Positions 1-11,443 of a DNA stretch of 64,000 nt are shown here, piece after piece. This stretch comes from Effrenium voratum. Its lineage: Eukaryota; Sar; Dinophyceae; Suessiales; Symbiodiniaceae. Location: NCBI GenBank assembly GCA_963377175.1, contig CAUJNA010001456.1:1-64000 (forward strand), read 5' to 3'. Position 1 is the first letter of the stretch. Each line of letters opens with the position of its first letter. A program made the translations under genes and the position numbers. The notes under the pieces are model-generated. The model had not been told where the DNA came from and made no database searches. It was given only the letters and a program-made list of their open reading frames with translations.

Positions 1-142
1 CCTGGGGAGCACCGTTCGGGTTGGACAAAAACACAGAAAAACATCTCCGGGAGCCCTCAAAACACAAAAGCTCAAAAAAACTGCGGCAATTCACTTTACG
101 GGGGTTATCCCCGGGGGGTCGGGAGTTATAGCCACCCGGGGG
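1..142. other. Left edge, no gene
   Basis: AT/GC mixed sequence with a small G/C-rich palindromic patch (CCCCGGGGGG near 110-118). Nothing coding is visible. It lies just beyond the point where the LINE coding sequence on the minus strand stops matching its family. Confidence 0.5.
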
Positions 143-2540
143 CTATGTAAAAACCAAATGCATCACCAGCGCACCAATCCGGAGTCGAGTCGCAACAAGG
201 GGGACAATCCTAGTCAAGCACCGAACAGGGGGTTTAGACATTTCCCGAATCTTTTTGAAGTGCTTACTGCAATACGCCTGTGTCTCGTCCAGAAATTGTG
301 AGTAGCGGAATGCCTCTTTGCGTGCCCGGAGCTTGTCGCTGACAACTTTATTGGCATCATGCTGGACAATTTGAAGGATATCATGCAGGACGTCTGGCGT
401 AGGCACATCACGTGGCAGGTAGGCAATTTCTGGCCAAACAAGGATCCACTCAACAAAGGGAACACCATAGCCTGTGGACCTGAGGATAGCATTCCACTCT
501 TGTTGCAAAGTTCCATGCCGGTCTGATGCACTGGGTTTGGGATTACCTTCAGCGTCGGCAATTTGGCTGTACAAGGACCGGATTCGTTGTGCCTGCCGAA
601 TGCGTTGCTTAGATTTCATATCAAAAGCTTCTTTTGGAGGCTGATAGTCATTGTGTCTAGCTGGTGGGGATGGTTTACACACAGGCACTTGGATGAGCTT
701 CTGAGGTTGGCGTCGACCTCTGCAGTGCTTGGGCAACCCATTGCTAGGTTGGGCAGTGGGGTCCTCACGATGTTTGTCACTCAACTGCCTGCTCAACCCG
801 TTTGGCAGATCACAAGCATCAGGGTCCTCAGTGTAGGCCTGAAGCTGATTATAATGGCTGGCAACAGCAGTACTGTCAGGCTGCAAATCGGCATAGCTTC
901 GCGGCAACTTCCAGCGCAGGCTTGTAATTTGTTGGCGTGGAAAAACAAAATCAAGCTGCAACGGTCTATGCCTGTGGAAATCACGATCAAGTAAGACCCG
1001 TGCATCTTGCAACGAGGCGTGCAAGCGGGGATCAATCAAGATCGTGTCGTGTCGCGATCCAGGTCCAGTACCTTGTGATGAGGTACAGGTTGCAGGCAGT
1101 GAGAAACCATGGCGGCGAGTCCACAGTTCATGCAATTCAGTGAAACCTTGACCAGCCAAGGATTTCCAGACTGGCAGTTTTTGAACTAGTCTGTTGATGT
1201 CACCCCCAATGAGGGTGGGTGCGTTGTTGAGCTGCATACGTTGGATGCACATCTCAAGCAAGTAATTTGTTGCAGTGTGATTATAACTTGCCGATTGGGT
1301 GCTGCCATCTGGAAAACCGTAGAGCACAAATACACGCAAGTCAAAAGTCTGGAGGCGGATATAACCTTCCAAAATACGGGCGGTGCTTTCCAAGGGCCCG
1401 GGAAAAGGTCACGGGTTTCCCGAAGTGGCAGTGAAGACGCACAAGCAACCCCACACGCAACCCCTCTCAGAGAATGGTCGTGGGTCACCTCATGCATAGG
1501 TGCAACTGGGGAACCCCAGATTGTATGATATCCAATTTTCCGAAAATTCAATGTCTCGACATCCTGCAGTTTGGCAGTAGCTGCAGTTTCTGACAAAAAA
1601 CAATGTCACCGCACTTGGCAATCATATCTGATTTATTATCCACAGAAGTGGGATTTACTACAGCTATTTTTACAATATCAGGCTGCGGGGGTCGAGGTCC
1701 AGGGTTGAGGGCCTCCCCAACACGGACCCAAAGGCCATGCTGGTGCGCTATCATGAGAACAATTCAATGCGTGCTCAGTCCAATCAATCATTCGACATCT
1801 GCATGTGTGGCACTCAGCAGGACTGCATCCTTTTTCCCCCCAACAGAAAAGTAGATTGGGCCGACCAGTGCTTATTAGCACCAGGTCCGCGCGCACAGCA
1901 CTAGCAAGGAGATCTGGCACACTTTCAGTGAGGCAAGAAATCAAGGGTTTGCTGCGGTAGCGCATTGGCTGTATGACCCCAGGCAATGCATCTGGCAAAT
2001 GCTTTGATTCCCTCGCGCAAATGAGGATACAAGCAGGCAGCGGCAATTGCCATGTTCACATGCAGGTGCTTGGAGCATCATGAGCCAAGGCCAACGCCGT
2101 TATCGCTGCCATCTGTTTTCCGCTCCTTACTACTAGCAAGGAGCAGCTCCCTGAGTTCCATGAAGCACGACTGCGTTTTGGCTTCCTGCTTGTCAGCAGA
2201 CTCCTTGACGAATTGGATCACATATTCCTTGAACTCTTGCTGGCCCTGCTCAACACGGCCAATGGAATGCTTCAAGGCATCGAGTTCAGCGCAAGGAGAA
2301 CATAAGAGACGGTTTCAAGGCCTGCACACGCGTACGCGGATCAATCTCCGCGCAACCCCGGCCATGGTGAATCCTCGGGTCAATCATCTCGGATCGCGTG
2401 CTCAGGGCATGAAACTGTCTCTTCTGTCCCCCCCTCTTCTAGCAAATCAAAGTCAACCTCGGAACGCACTCCCTTCTACGACTTTCTGCGTCCTCCTCCA
2501 TTGCCCGGCGGCTGTGCCAGTTTCCGCTTGAAGCAGCTCA
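143..2540 (-). pseudogene. LINE (non-LTR retrotransposon) 5' part: N-terminal region plus APE-type endonuclease, broken
   Basis: Read right to left, this starts with a coiled-coil-like segment (about 2275-2078), then a Cys/His cluster (CHTCRC...HALNC, about 1830-1770), then the signature RVGEALNPGP (about 1720-1690) that I recall from dinoflagellate LINE proteins. The endonuclease follows: a LQETxA-like start near 1590, a RGVACGVA segment, GGDIN (the GDFN metal-site motif) near 1200, and a terminal HRHRPLQLDF (an SDHxP-like motif) near 950. The pieces lie in at least three frames, so the gene is frameshifted at about 1755 and 1590-1390. After the endonuclease a linker region ends near 150, and no reverse transcriptase is present, so the copy is truncated or continues differently to the left. 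The enzyme would nick target DNA for target-primed reverse transcription; this copy cannot be active as it stands. Confidence 0.8.
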
Positions 2541-2544
2541 GGGG

Positions 2545-2815
2545 TCATATCCCAATAGGCCGGCAGGTCGGCAGACAGACGCACAAGCAAGAAAGCACGC
2601 TGACAAGCCATCGCCCGGGCACAAGCAAGCGAGCAAGCAAGAAAACAGGCAGGGCAGGCAGGCAGGACAGCACGCAGGCAGGCAACAGGCGAGCAGACGA
2701 GCAGAACAAGAAGACCTGCAAACAAACAAGCAAGCAAACAAGCCGGCGCGCAGACAGGCACCAGGCAGGAGAAAGAAAAGCAGACAAGCAGTCACACAGG
2801 AAGGCAAGCTAACAG
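2545..2815. repeat. Degenerate CAAG/CAGG low-complexity tract
   Basis: Irregular runs of GCAAG, GCAGG and ACAAG units with strong purine bias on the plus strand. The long open frames here read as repetitive Cys/Leu-rich protein on the minus strand and look like by-products of the repeat. It sits next to the LINE 5' end. Confidence 0.8.
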
Positions 2816-3389
2816 ACATGGTGTCGGGTGGCGAGTTGTGATCTTGACGCACGGCGGGCGGCGGGTGTCGGCGGCTATGATGTCTGACTCTCCGTGCTGC
2901 GATGTCTGACTCTTCGCGCGGTGATGTCTGACTCTTTGCGCGGTGATGTCTGACATTTGGGTCTCTGACTTTGTGGTTGGATGTCTGAATTTCTCCTCGC
3001 TGTTTCAACATCAACCCACTCAAAGCAGCACCCTTTAGTTGGATTTTCCATACAAATAATTTTCCAACCAGCTTTTCGCGAAACAGAATGAACCCTCCAA
3101 ACCACCCCAGCGCCGATTTGGGCCTTTCGACCCAATAACTTTGCGCTGGAGAACGATTGACTAGGGCTCTCAGACCGACAAAAACGGCTGGCCATGAGCC
3201 AGCGCGTCCCGCTTCAGCTCCGCAATCTCGAAGCGCCCCACCGTGGCGCATCGGACAGGCGCAAAACGCCGATGTGTCTGTGTGTGTGTGTGTGTCTGTC
3301 TGTGTCCGTTTTTGGGAAGGAAGTCCCCAAACAAAGGAAAGAAACCCAACCGCAAGCACACGCAGGAACGTCGCAAAAAAAGGAAGTCT
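2816..3389. other. Intergenic with a short TG microsatellite
   Basis: Includes three imperfect TGATGTCTGACTCT-type units (2877-2960) and a (TG)n stretch at about 3271-3309. No supported gene. Confidence 0.5.
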
Positions 3390-3694
3390 TGTATGTTGGT
3401 TTGTGAGGTAGCCCTTGGGTCTGCGGATACTCGGGCTGCCTTTGGTAGTGTTTCTTGTATTGGGGGGGGAATTTCCTGTATTTTGGTCTCTGAGGTAGAT
3501 TCCGGGGTCTGCGGATACTCGGGCTGGTAGTGGCTTGTGAGGTCCCCCCGAACACAAAAACAAAGAAGCCGCCCGAGTATCCGCAGAGTTCGGGGTCTAC
3601 CTCACACACCGACATACAGACGGTCCCCCAAAAACACAAAAGCGAGTATCCGCAGACCCCGGGATCTACCTCAAACACCAACATGCAGGAACGT

Positions 3695-3749
<55 letters not shown>

Positions 3750-3960
3750 TACAGGCAAGTCCCCCAACAACAAAAACACGAACCAATACCAAAAGGCAGC
3801 CCGAATATCCGCAGACCCCGCAGTCTGCCTCAGAGGCCGACATACCGGAAAGTCCAAAAAAAAGCAAAGGAACGCTGCCCAAAAAGAAAGCCGGCCAAAG
3901 CATCCACAGACCCCGGGGTCTACCTCAAAGGCCAACATACAGGACAGTAACCCCGCGGGG
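3390..3960. repeat. Satellite with units in both orientations, interrupted by poly-A/(TA)n
   Basis: Units of roughly 80 bp carry the core GAGTATCCGCAGACCCC followed by GGTCTACCTCAAA. Two units read in reverse orientation at about 3400-3530; four or more read forward at 3560-3950. A 38-nt A run (3696-3733) followed by (TA)n to about 3752 splits the forward units. Translations of this region are repeat artefacts. Confidence 0.8.
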
Positions 3961-4749
3961 GCGGCGGCACCGGGCGGCAGCCCTTAAATTTCTTGTGTGA
4001 GACCAATGGTGCTACGACGGCGTGAGATTGGATGCCTCAATTCAAAGGTGGCGTTCTCCCATGTGCCAATCAAAGTTCTATGTTTGCAAGTAGTCTGACT
4101 GATCACTGTGTCAGTAAGGCCACAAACTGTCACTGCTTCTTGCGTCCATCTGCGCCTTGGTCTTCCCACTCTTCTGTGCTCTACTATTCTAGGTTTTAGA
4201 GAGCCGATAGCGAGCTTTAGTTGAGCATCGCCCTCTTTTCGTACAGTACTTTAGCCAATGGGCAAACTGTCCTTTAGTAGTCGTGCTGATACAAATACTC
4301 AAATTGTCCAACAAACCATCCTACTTTGCAGTTTTCCCGATACGAGAAGAAAAAAGTATGAAGCCTGCAAAGGTACCCTTCCTTCCACTAACATAGCACC
4401 TGTGGGAGGGCTCCTGTAAGATCTAGTTCCTCTTGCAAGGACCCCCTGTCAGGTGCCATTGCAACGTGGGATGGAAGCCATCCCGCAATTCCCCCCCCCC
4501 TCCCCCGCTTTCACTTTTCTGCAGCATGGCCCAAGGGGCCTTCTCCTCTCGCGGCGCGCCGTTTCGCGCGCGTCAAGAGCTCAGCCGGGAGGAAGTTCTC
4601 CTCGTTGCGCGTCGTGGTTCAGATCTCGAGATCGGGCTGCAGGACTTTCAGCTGGCCTCCAGATTTTTAACCGCCTATATACTCCAAATTGGAACATGCT
4701 TGTGGTGATTGACCACCTATATACTCAAACTTTGAACATGCTTATTGGT
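3961..4749. other. Intergenic, no gene seen
   Basis: No convincing coding region. A near-duplicate pair ACCxCCTATATACTCxAA is visible at 4669-4735, and a pyrimidine run at about 4490-4506. It probably contains the 3' flank of the TPR gene that ends at 4750 on the minus strand. Confidence 0.4.
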
Positions 4750-5885
4750 TCAACCACCGTTGGTTGACACCCTGTTTGCTTTGGGGAGAGGTGACTTGGC
4801 GTGGCCACGCGGCCCCGCCTCCAGGGATGCCATCACGGCCCGGAGCTGCAAGACTTCGGGGTGAGCTGAGCCCAGCAGCCGCTCGCGGATGAAGAGCTCG
4901 CCTCAAATGGCGGGGTGGGGTCGGGGTGCTGGGGTGGGGTGGGGTCCGGGGGGTTGGGGGGTGATGGTGGGGTGCTGGGGTCCGGGGGGGAAATAAGGGG
5001 TTGGGGGGTGATGGTGGGAGGGGTGGGGTGGGGGGTGGGGTGGGGTGAGGTGCGGTGGGGTGGGGGGTGTGGGGTGGGGGGTGGCCCCAAGGTGTAAGGA
5101 AGAGCCAATGCGGCCCAAAGACTCCAACCACATCCGAAACAACTGAGAGGCTCTAACTTGCCTTCCAGCCGCGTCGGTAGAAGTCCACGGCTTCCCGCGT
5201 CTGCCCCAGCCGGATCATCAGTTCCGCAATGCCGTCCAGGGTGTCCGCCACCTCCTCGCTCTCCCCTTGGGACCGGGTGAAGATCCCCAGGGCGCGAACG
5301 TAGAAATCCAGGGCGCCGTGCAGGTCGGCCAGCTGCTCGCGCCGGCCCGCCAGGTTGTAGAGGATCTTCCCGATGTGGGAGTGCTCCGACCCAAAGAACC
5401 GCTCCCAAATCTCAAGAGATCTGCACGCAAAGCGCAGGGCCTCTCAAGGGCATCCGGCTCTGCAACGGGCAACGTGTTCGATTTTTCGGGTTCTCCAAAA
5501 CATCCCAAGCCGGCATGAACCCTCTTAAACATCCCAAGCCTCCTCTATCTGCCCAGAGCGGTCCATCAGATTCGCGATGCAGTCCAACGTTGTGGCAACA
5601 TAGAAATGATTCGGCCTCAGAACCTGCGAAGATGCGTGTGCAGGGCTCACCCGCTGGCGGGCCCTTTTGCTTGATCAGTCGAGGAAAACATAAATGCACC
5701 CCCCTCCAACAGTCCCAGCCATGTTGGACTTGCCTCAACACCCAAGCACGAAAAGGTCCCAAATGGTCCCAAGTGGACCCCCCCTCACCTGCCTTTTCGC
5801 GGATACCTAGAGCTCGCAGGTAGAGCTCCAATGCATCAGCATGGCCCATCGCCTCCTGACGCATCCATGCGTGCGTGAAACAACG
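4750..5885 (-). CDS. TPR-repeat protein, last three exons (host gene)
   Basis: Three minus-strand exons can be read: about 5885-5789, 5442-5163 and 4901-4750 (TGA). They encode tandem tetratricopeptide helices of the kinesin-light-chain type: ALELYLRALGIREKA, then SLEIWERFFGSEHSHIGKIL, YNLAGR, ALDFYVRALGIF, VADTLDGIAELMIRLG, and a final ERLLGSAHPEVLQLRA. The first intron (5788-5443) has a GT donor (AAGGCAG/GTGAGG) and an AG acceptor and keeps the frame. The second junction (about 5162-4902) is less certain; its donor side reads GGCAAG, compatible with the GC-type donors known in dinoflagellates. TPR proteins are protein-interaction scaffolds; the partner is not predictable. Upstream exons are expected to the right of 5885 but could not be placed. 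The unbroken codon structure contrasts with the decayed retroelements around it. Confidence 0.75.
4912..5095 (+). repeat. G-rich GGGGTGGGGT repeat inside a TPR-gene intron
   Basis: About 180 nt of GGGGTGGGGT/GGGGGTGATGGT units on the plus strand. It lies wholly inside the intron between the last two TPR exons, so the transcribed strand is C-rich RNA opposite a strand with strong G-quadruplex potential. Confidence 0.85.
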
Positions 5886-7379
5886 CTGGAAGGAAGTTTG
5901 GATCCCAATCCTTTAGAGCAGCCATGCTGTGAAGCGTTGCAGCAGCCGTGGGGTGGTCAGCTGCGTGGCTTTCCACTCTGGCCTGAGCAAGCGCAGAAAG
6001 CAAGGCGCAGGCAGCTGAAATTCTCGTCAACCTCCCAGCCCTTCAATCGCAACACATCCAAGACAGACTTGACTTCCAAGCAGCGACTCTCGCGCCAAAG
6101 AAAGCTTTGAACCACTCTACGCATCTCGTGCTTCATTGCATCAAGCCCCGTGCCAAAGCTTGACTGTGCAAGTCCAAGGCTTCCTGGCGACTGGGCTCCC
6201 TTGCGGGTCATCCAACAATCCTCTGAAGGTGTGTCCCGGCACTTCGAAAAACCGGCCACCAAGTGGGCAGCGGCACTTTCTGCGTTGAAAGACCAATCCA
6301 CAGATACGGCAAGAGCAAGGTTTGCCACACCCACGGAGACCATAGCGGCCAAAGTAGCACAACCGCGATCGCACTCACTGTTCTCTGAACTGCGCAGTGC
6401 GGCGACGCTCGCTCAAAATGATGTCAAACTCCGACTGTGCAATTCCGGTCCTGCATCTGTCCTTCGAGAATCACATCAGCGGCCATCATGCCCATGCGGC
6501 TACACGCAACAACTAGCCGGCCTCGTTCTGCTTTCAGCTTGGCCACAGTGTTCAAGGTGGCAGCTTCCTGTGCAAGACTTTCTGGTTGGCTGGCAGAGTG
6601 TAACCAACCAGTTGGCGTGTCCGGCAGTTCAGAACACTCCCCAAACAAACAAAAAATGCCGGCAAAAACCTCACCAGCCCTTGGCTGCAAGAATCCGTGG
6701 CAAGAATCAGTCCTGCAGAGCATCCATGGGTTGCGCTGCCTTTAGCGACTCCCAGTCACCTGGCAACAAGAATGTTTCGTGATCTGTGTAGATGTCCCTG
6801 GGAGCAATCAACGCTCAAGCGCTTGACACAAAGTCATTCACTATCATGTTGCGCAAGTTCCGTAGAGCACACATGTGTTACATGACCGTTCAAACAGAAA
6901 GTCTAAGCAGATAAAGATTGTGCAAAGTTCATACATGAACTATCTCGCCGACTGAGTGCCCTGCCCACCACGCAGCCGCTTCCGGCTCCGAAGAAATGCT
7001 TGAAGACCACATCCTTGTACTCCACTGTGGTGCCTGCGAAAATTGCAGAGAGCAAGGCCACTCTTGATATAACATTCCATGAAGCCAGGATTCGTGACAA
7101 GCTGTTGCTCTTGGACTTTGCTTCAAGCTGGCTGCATCCAGGCTGCCGTCAACGCCAGCGTTCAGCAACATGTCCTTGCGATAGCAGGCTTCAGAAGCCG
7201 AGGTTGCTCCGGCAAACAACTCCTTCTTTAGCTCCTTGAGCCTTTTTACATGTTACACCTTCGTCCTGCCTCACCCACGAAAAAATGGAGCACATCTTGC
7301 CCACTGGATACTTTTTGCTGCACCGGCCAGTTGCCAGCCTCCAGCTCTGCTTCGCTGAAGACATTTCCTGACACAGCTC
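5886..7379. other. Region with possible but unplaced host exons
   Basis: Short minus-strand open stretches occur (about 6352-5957 and 6723-6424), with mildly helical, Ala-rich translations. I cannot join them to the TPR gene or recognise a domain. They could be upstream exons of the TPR gene or intron sequence. Confidence 0.3.
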
Positions 7380-8758
7380 CCTAAGCTTCAGGCCTTGAAT
7401 CCACCCGGACCAAACCCTGCCTGACATCCTCATGATGTCCACCAGCTTTTGGACAGAGATCCTGCCAGTGCGATCCGGGTCAAAGACCTGGCGGCGAATC
7501 CCCAAAGTCAAACATAAAGCAACACAAATCCAAACAAATCTGGGGCTGTCAAACATGGCGACCCGGACACCCCCCGATTGGGTATCATGTCACATTGTGC
7601 CGCCATTATGAGGGGGGGTCGAAAAGGGGGTTCACAATTTTAGACAACTCCCCAAACGAACAGAGCGCAAGTCAGCTGAGAGGATTCAATCCGATTCCCA
7701 TGAACTTAGTCCTTGACTCAAATCTGCTTGATGCATCTCGGTGGCTCCTTTTCGTGGGGATTCCGCTTGTGCAAAACTTTTGTGGGGATTCCACGCAGCT
7801 CAACCAGGGGAAAAGAGGTTCACACAACTAGGCGGGTCAACCGTCTCCTGTATCCCCGCCAAGCAAGCAATCCCTTCTGCAATTCCAGAGAGGCGCCAAA
7901 AAAGCGAAACGCCCCAAAAAAAGAGAAGCCAAACAAAAGATAGATGCCAGAACCAAAACCAGTACAGTCCCCAAGAAAAATAGAAGAAAAAAAAAGAGAG
8001 AAAAAGAAAAACGGCGCCTGGAAGTCTTGGAGAAGCTGCTGCGCCTGGTCTCTGGCCAGCCACCGAGCCAGCAGCTCCTGTGCGCCAGTCATGCGCCAGT
8101 GCGTGCCGGCTCAGTGCTGCAAAAACCCGCCGATGCCCCGAAGGTCCAACGGTTCCGGCTGTGCTAATTGGTAGGGTGCCTCGTGGCTTCCTTTCCAAAG
8201 GACAGCGGCTTGTTTCTGCCAAAGGGAAGTATGGCAAAGAATCGAACTTAGGGTGGACTGTGTCTCAACCATAAACCCATGTTTGGATAAGCCGTTCCAG
8301 GTCAACTGCCTGCAAAAGCAACACCTTGTTTCAACAGCTGCCATTGCCCGTCCTCCATTTCTTTGCAGAACTCCTCATATCCAATGCAGCCGCCGAATTT
8401 CCGTTGCAGTTCCGAAGCCTTGGATTCAACGCGGACCCAGATCTCCGGTCCGGAGAAATTCTTAACACTGAGTCATACGAGTCATAACCCAAGCGCACGC
8501 CAACCTACTGCGTAGCTTTGGCATAAGCTCACTCACCCTAAGATGCTCAAGTCTGACCACTGGTACTCATCCACAGGCAGCCAAAGCGTTCCTTGAGCCT
8601 CTTGAGTCCATTAGACCTGCACCGCTTGGGACCCATTGCTGGTGAGCCGCTTGCTGATCGGTGGGGTTCATGCCCAGCAAGCGCATCGCCTGCGGCAGAG
8701 CGCACGGCTCGAAGCCGTGCTCTCCTTGGAATTGCTCGAAGACCTCGCGGAAGGAAGC
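7380..8758 (-). CDS. Probable EF-hand protein gene, scattered exons (host gene)
   Basis: Three minus-strand exon candidates. About 8758-8620 follows an AG acceptor (GCTGAG/GCTTCC) and reads FREVFEQF...ALPQAMRLLGMNPTDQQ, the shape of an EF-hand pair in which the calcium loop is degenerate. About 8465-8318 reads IWVRVESKASEL...GYEEFCKEMEDG. About 7505-7385 reads VFDPDRTGRISVQKLVDIM, a canonical EF-hand loop (D-x-D-x-T-G-x-I) with flanking helices. The spacing implies introns of several hundred bases. EF-hand proteins bind calcium; similar C-terminal loops occur in cation channels and calmodulin-like proteins, and the sequence does not decide between these. Exon joins are not resolved. Confidence 0.5.
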
Positions 8759-9000
8759 CTCAGCTTGAAGGGCACTCCTTTTGGAGTGGGTTTAAAGGGA
8801 AGCCAAAAGGACACCAACAATTTGCTGTTGGCCCCTATTTCAAGAAGTTGCAGCTCGCTATACTCCAAAAAGACCCCCTGGAAGAGCCAATGGCTCCAAC
8901 AGCCCAAGTAGACCCTCGGCTATGAGATCACATTGGCAAAAAGACCCCTCAACCCTGTAGAAATTCTTTAACCTGTGACACAAGGCCAGGCATCCGTCTG

Positions 9001-9338
9001 AAACCTCTAGGGCCCAGCAACGTTCATCCATTCCAGCACCAATGTCAGCTGCTACTACCATCGCGCCAGCTCACACATTGTCGTGCTCACGCATATCTGC
9101 AACATGATGTTTGGAACATGCTCCAAGTTAGTTGCGAACACCTGCTGAATAACAAACAGCTACCCCTCAAAACCTCTAGGGCCCAGCAACGTTCATCCAT
9201 TCCAGCACCAATGTCAGCTGCTACTACCATCGCGCCAGCTCACACATTGTCGTGCTCACGCATATCTGCAACATGATGTTTGGAACATGCTCCAAGTTAG
9301 TTGCGAACACCTGCTGAATAACAAACAGCTACCCCTCA
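9001..9338. repeat. Perfect 169-bp tandem duplication
   Basis: The sequence starting AAACCTCTAGGGCCCAGC at 9001 is repeated from 9170 with the same period of 169 and no difference that I can see. Identity this high implies a very recent event or an assembly duplication. Confidence 0.9.
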
Positions 9339-9555
9339 ACGAGCATCTGAAACAAAGCCCGAAGCCTATTCCTGGGAGCCTGATCAATGGCGTTTCCTTC
9401 CTCGGGCGGGATAACATTCTGCACTCTCTTCCCGGCTTAAAACGAATGGCAGGGACCACGAAGAGACCTTCCGAACTAGTGCGGTTCTCAACAAATTTGA
9501 GCCAATTCAGCTGGCTGCCATGCCTGAGCAGTGACGTTTCGACCAAATACTTGAT

Positions 9556-9920
9556 AGTTATAGAAGAACATGCACTGCTCCAACCTAAACCACCCAACCT
9601 CGACACGACAGGTACGCTCTCCCTTTTCCATCGCTGATGCGAGCAGCGCACTGCAGTGCACGGCTTCAGCTATGAGAAGGCTCTATTAACCCCCTGGTGC
9701 AACAACAAGTGTCACGCTGGAGTTAAATCTCGATCAATTCTTCGCACAGCGGTGCCGAGGAGTGTGAACGACTGGAGCACTGCGCGCAAGCGTCATAGAA
9801 GAACATGCACCGCCCCTCGACACAACAGGTACGCTCTCCCTTTTCTTTCTGGGTTGCGCTGGAGTCGCTAGCTGATGCAAGCGGCGCGCTGCGGCTGCAG
9901 CTATGAGAAGGCTCTATGAA
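9556..9920. repeat. Imperfect duplicated block
   Basis: ATAGAAGAACATGCAC, ACAGGTACGCTCTCCCTTTT and AGCTATGAGAAGGCTCTAT occur in the same order at about 9556-9690 and 9797-9920, with small differences. Non-coding. Confidence 0.7.
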
Positions 9921-10312
9921 AAAAACACTTTAGTGTCCAGCACAACCCGGCTTTCGCTGAGTTCCCCCAGCAATATGATAATGCGGCTTGTCGACCCCTA
10001 TTTCCTGAAAGGTCTCAGGGCCTCTTGCGGCATCGGTTCTGGAGTTGCGTGAGAGCCCGCGTGCGTGCATTATAGTGGAATTCGTCGATGCGAGCACACG
10101 GCTTCGAGTCGCACAGAAGCAAGTTCATCGCCCCTCGCCCGAAGTTCATCGCCTGGTTGAACGAGGACACATTTCGGCAAAGGTCAAGTTCATCGCATCT
10201 GTGACACGGTTCATCGCTTCCGTGTCAGCGGCTTCTGTCAGCGCGCAGCCTGGAACCAAACCCGCCGCGCTGCAAAGATATCTTTCTTCCAATGGCGCTA
10301 CGGAGCCTTCCT

Positions 10313-10377
10313 CCCGGCTGGGGTGGTGCTGGGGTGGCGCTGGGGTGGCGCTGGGGTGGCGCTGGGGTGGCGGTGGT
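10313..10377. repeat. GGGGTGGCGCT minisatellite, left flank of the retrotransposon
   Basis: Four to five GCTGGGGTGGC units directly abut the GTT at 10378 where the split-repeat element starts. The same minisatellite resumes at 22569 on the other side, which marks it as the insertion target. Confidence 0.85.
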
Positions 10378-10569
10378 GTTAGAATCTTGGTCACTGCTTC
10401 AAGCCTACAAGGACAAGCAAGGAAAAAAGCATCCGACCGAAGCAAACTCGACACGCGCTTTTTTACTTGAGCGTTGCTTAGAAGTGCAGGCTCTGAGATG
10501 CAGGTGGAGTGACGATGCGCGTCCACTCCATCTTCCTGCATCTCATGCGGAGCCTGTCGGAATGCCCCC
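10378..10569 (-). repeat. Split direct repeat Y2 (outer 3' repeat)
   Basis: Starts GTTAGAATCTTGGTCAC and ends AATGCCCCC. It matches 11188-11379 over 192 bp with one visible substitution. Confidence 0.9.
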
Positions 10570-11057
10570 TGTGGTCAACATTGCGTGTTCGACCATCACA
10601 CAGGGTGTTTTACCCACGAGGTGTGAGACAAATAGGAGGTATGTGCACATCGGAATGCAGTGCGAATAGGTGTGCATGGGAGGAATGCGTCCTCCTGAAG
10701 GGGACCAGGCTGGTCCGACAGAATGCCGATGGCATTCAGCGATGTGCGACTGCGTGCACAGCATGGGTTCAAACTGGTGTGGCCAACGAGGAATGCGTCC
10801 TCACTGCATAGGCTTAAACTGGTCCTGCGGGATCAGTAAGCCGACAACATGCTTGATGCTGGAAAGCTTGCTGACAACGCGTGTTCAGCAATTAGCTATC
10901 AGGCCTCTTTGCACAGGCAAGACGGGTCCTGCGGGATGCAGCAAGCCAACAAAATGTTGGAAGCGGGAAAGCTGGCAACCATGCGTGTGCAGCCACCCCG
11001 CAATCAGGCCTTGTGGAAGCTGGTTTCCACCTGGGCCGTGAAAGGGTGGGAGGGTGG
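10570..11057 (-). other. Spacer between X2 and Y2 with internal duplication
   Basis: About 490 bp, rich in ATGCG. Two imperfect units of about 90 bp (10830-10910 and 10922-11010) share GGTCCTGCGGGAT, GCTGGAAAGC and ATCAGGCC. No gene. Confidence 0.6.
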
Positions 11058-11190
11058 GTTCAAAAAGAACGAAAGAGGGGTCAGACCCTCAAGGCATGTC
11101 CCTTACTAAAGGGCTTGAAGCAGAAACAGCCACGCGGCCGAAGATTCAACCAAGATTAAAACACAGGGGAAAAGACAAACCCCTAGCGTT
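11058..11190 (-). repeat. Split direct repeat X2
   Basis: 133 bp from GTTCAAAAAGAACGAAAG to CCCCTAGCGTT, identical in my reading to 22436-22568. Its last three bases overlap Y1. Confidence 0.9.
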
Positions 11191-11379
11191 AGAATCTTGG
11201 TCACTGCTTCAAGCCTACAAGGACAAGCAAGGAAAAAAGCATCCGACCAAAGCAAACTCGACACGCGCTTTTTTACTTGAGCGTTGCTTAGAAGTGCAGG
11301 CTCTGAGATGCAGGTGGAGTGACGATGCGCGTCCACTCCATCTTCCTGCATCTCATGCGGAGCCTGTCGGAATGCCCCC
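11188..11379 (-). repeat. Split direct repeat Y1
   Basis: 192-bp partner of 10378-10569. Its GTT start is shared with the end of X2, forming the junction expected for recombination by the element's own tyrosine recombinase. Confidence 0.9.
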
Positions 11380-11443
11380 ACTTTAGGGTTCTAAGCAAAC
11401 GGTCAAATCACCTCACCCCCTCTTTAGTGCGTTTGCGATGCAC

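Larger units (their letters stand above)
8770..10312. other. Gene-poor stretch with local duplications
   Basis: No supported gene. It contains a perfect tandem duplication at 9001-9338 and a looser duplicated block at 9556-9920, listed separately. Confidence 0.5.

Noticed and set aside
2538..3563. A 341-residue minus-strand frame rich in Cys, Leu and Pro
   Set aside because: It runs through low-complexity CAAG/CAGG DNA, a TG microsatellite and satellite units; the translation is repetitive and has no domain.
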